Assembly (NCBI GenBank): GCA_002102555.1
Contig: MCFL01000002.1
Span: 744,001-808,000 of the forward strand
Length of the DNA: 64,000 nt
Direction of reading: 5' to 3'
Source: Catenaria anguillulae PL171
Lineage: Eukaryota > Blastocladiomycota > Blastocladiomycetes > Blastocladiales > Catenariaceae
Part shown: positions 62,427 to 64,000 of the stretch, in pieces
Layout of the letters: each line of letters starts with the position of its first letter
How positions within the stretch are numbered: the stretch's first letter is position 1
Translations under genes and position numbers: made by a program
The notes under the pieces: generated by a model
Databases searched by the model: none
Told to the model about the DNA's origin: nothing
What the model saw: only the letters and a program-made list of their open reading frames with translations

Positions 62427-64000
62427 TTACTGTAACAGGATCAATTGGCACACATCCTTTGGCAGCGCAAAACGCCTCAACCTTGCCCTCTCTTCGCTGC
62501 CGACCTGCCGCTCAAACTCGCTCGCCACATCGCTTGCAATCTGCTCGCACATGGCGCGCACTCGATCCAAGCGCACAAACAGATTGGCCGAACTCAGTGC
62601 GTGCGCATTACAGTCTCGGGCGCGACCCACCACTTTTCTACCTTGGACGTGGCGGCAGCCACGGGTGTTGCAGCTGTGGGTGCCTCAAATGTTGGGAGCT
62701 CGACATTGGGCCGCGGGCGCCACGCACCAGACTTTGGGTCGACCGCATAGTATGGCAGCATGAGGTGGCCGTGCGTTGACACAAACTCGACGGCAGCGAG
62801 CACATAGTCGATTTCGGACGACGGGGTAAAGTAGTTGAATGACAGGCGGACGTAGCCCGGCTTGAAGACGTCGAGCCATGTGGATTCGGGCCGAGACGGC
62901 GATGGGGATCCGGCGCTACTTGGCTGGTAGGCAGAGTCAAACGATGTGGATGTGCGCCGGCTGTTGGGTAAGGACGATACCAAATTGTCACTGGTACTTG
63001 GACTAGCAGCGAGCGAACAGGTCTGTTGCCAGAGCAGGCACCGAGGACTTCGGCCACGTCCTTTTCGTTCATGGAGAGCAAGTATTGGCCAAACAAGCCG
63101 GCACACCTATAGGTATCACAATCAATCGGTGCACAATGTCAGTGACATGATCATGCGACAATCAGGTGAGACAAGACACGAGTGGAAACGTACATGCAGC
63201 CTGCCCTTGTTTGAATGCCAAACAGGTCATTCAAGATGGTTGACACAAACCCATGATGCAAAAACAGTGCTCGCCCACTTGCCGCCGCATACGGCGACCG
63301 AACCACAAACGAAAAGACGGGGACCCGATCCACCTCGGGATGGCCCAGCAAAATCACATTGGGCATCTTGCGCAGCGACGCAATGACCCTGCGAGCCGTC
63401 TTGAATTCTTTTGCCTGAATGGCCTCGGCACCAACTGCATCCTTCACTGCAAATGCCATCCCGCACCGAATCGAGCCTACAATGTCGGGTGTGCCCGACT
63501 CTTCGCGTTCCTCCAGGTCCGTCAAGTACTCTGTTGCATCCATGGTCACCCACCGCACAGACCCGCCGCCTGGGTTTGCCGGCGTGGACGATGCGCTCAA
63601 CAACCCGCGGTGCGCCACCAGCACACCTGGAGTTCCTGGGCCACCAATAAACTTGTGCGGCGAAATGTACACGGCATCGAGACAATCAGGGACAGAGACA
63701 CTAACCCACCCTTGTCTGTCCGCGGCTTCTGCGTCGGCGTACGACACGGTGCCGCGCACATTGATGGGCACGTACGGGCCAACGCCCGCATAGTCGAAAA
63801 ACACGAGCCCGTCGTATGCATGAATCAGCTTGGCGATCCGGTGCACGTCCATGGGCACGCCGGTCAGGTTGGAGCCCGCAGAAAAGGAGCCAATCAGCAG
63901 TGGCGCAGACTTGTGCAACTTGAGCTGCGACTCGAGAATGCCCAGGTCCGGTCCCACACCCTGTGCGTCCATTGGAATCGTGACGAGTTTGGCAGCACAT
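62427..64000 (-). CDS. Class V aminotransferase, copy 2, 5' end outside the window
   Basis: The minus-strand frame from the window edge to 63194 is open and matches copy 1: DAQGVGPDLGILESQL, LVFFDYAGVGPYVPINVRGT, AVYISPHKFIGGPGTPGVLV, then VILLGHPEVDRVPVFSFVVR and FLHHGFVSTILNDLFGIQTR, where copy 1 is out of frame. An intron at 63107-63193 joins in phase to CAGLFGQYLLSMNEKDVAEV (63106 downward). One base is missing near 63030 relative to copy 1, after which the frame giving QTCSLAASPSTSDNLVSS and DVFKPGYVRLSFNYFTPSSE continues. The C-terminal helical end (SSANLFVRLDRVRAMCEQIA to VCQLILLQ) ends at 62427 in a further frame. The start and first 160 or so residues lie beyond 64000. Confidence 0.8.
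62448..64000 (-). repeat. Inverted duplication, arm 2
   Basis: Reverse-complement partner of 52856-54374. The spacer between the arms is 8,073 bases and holds the Lnt-like and acidic-repeat genes. The two arms differ by scattered substitutions (some changing residues, such as I/F in LVF(I/F)DYAG) and many small indels, so they are not a simple assembly copy of one sequence. Confidence 0.9.

Noticed and set aside
52856-64000. Inverted arms read as terminal inverted repeats of a mobile element
   Set aside because: The arms encode a host aminotransferase, the spacer holds ordinary genes, and no transposase or target-site duplication is seen.

Overview
The window looks like nuclear DNA of a zoosporic (flagellated) early-diverging fungus, most likely of the Blastocladiomycota type. 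This is inference from gene content. Fungal features are an ENA-type P-type Na+ pump, a Trl1-like tRNA-ligase kinase domain, an Ssr4-like SWI/SNF subunit and a chitin-directed LPMO-like protein. Features lost in yeasts but kept in flagellated lineages are LRRC56 (dynein-arm transport), NUBPL (complex I assembly), antiquitin ALDH7A1, a PAS/guanylyl-cyclase relic and a class C (GABA-B/Grl-like) GPCR. Genes are closely spaced on both strands. Introns are mostly 35-200 bp with GT..AG ends, often GTACGT or GTATGT donors. No tRNA, rRNA, CRISPR array or recognisable transposon was seen.

Layout: 1-5.3 kb holds a degenerate PAS/cyclase relic and a small membrane protein. 6-12.5 kb holds an ER thioredoxin/PDI protein ending in RDEL, a Dug1/CNDP2 dipeptidase, ALDH7A1 and a tRNA-ligase kinase domain. 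12.6-20.1 kb holds a PHD-finger protein and the ENA pump. 20.4-24 kb holds a receptor that combines a BMP/PnrA-type periplasmic binding fold, Kelch repeats and a class C seven-helix domain. 24.5-27.3 kb holds TBP (minus strand) divergent from a secreted acidic-repeat protein. 29-35 kb holds a His/Pro/Tyr-rich protein with an unrecognised C-terminal domain and a secreted LPMO-like protein. 36.5-45.4 kb holds NUBPL, Ssr4-like, LRRC56, a large disordered protein and a possible mitochondrial bS16. 45.6-50.9 kb holds a CPSF-A/DDB1 superfamily protein and a SUMO whose QTGG end lies on a tiny last exon. 52.4-64 kb holds a class V aminotransferase, an Lnt-like membrane nitrilase, a second acidic-repeat protein and an inverted second copy of the aminotransferase running off the window edge.

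Two things cut across the window. First, many conserved host genes are interrupted by one- or two-base indels, often in short homopolymers (worst in ENA, the receptor, the tRNA-ligase domain, Lnt and the first aminotransferase copy), while ALDH7A1, Dug1, PDI, TBP, the 29-32 kb gene and Ssr4 read cleanly. Residual assembly error is the simplest explanation, but real decay is possible for some loci. Second, a large inverted duplication (arms of at least 1.5 kb, spacer about 8.1 kb) carries the aminotransferase. Gene models were joined by eye from splice phase and family motifs, so exon ends are proposals.
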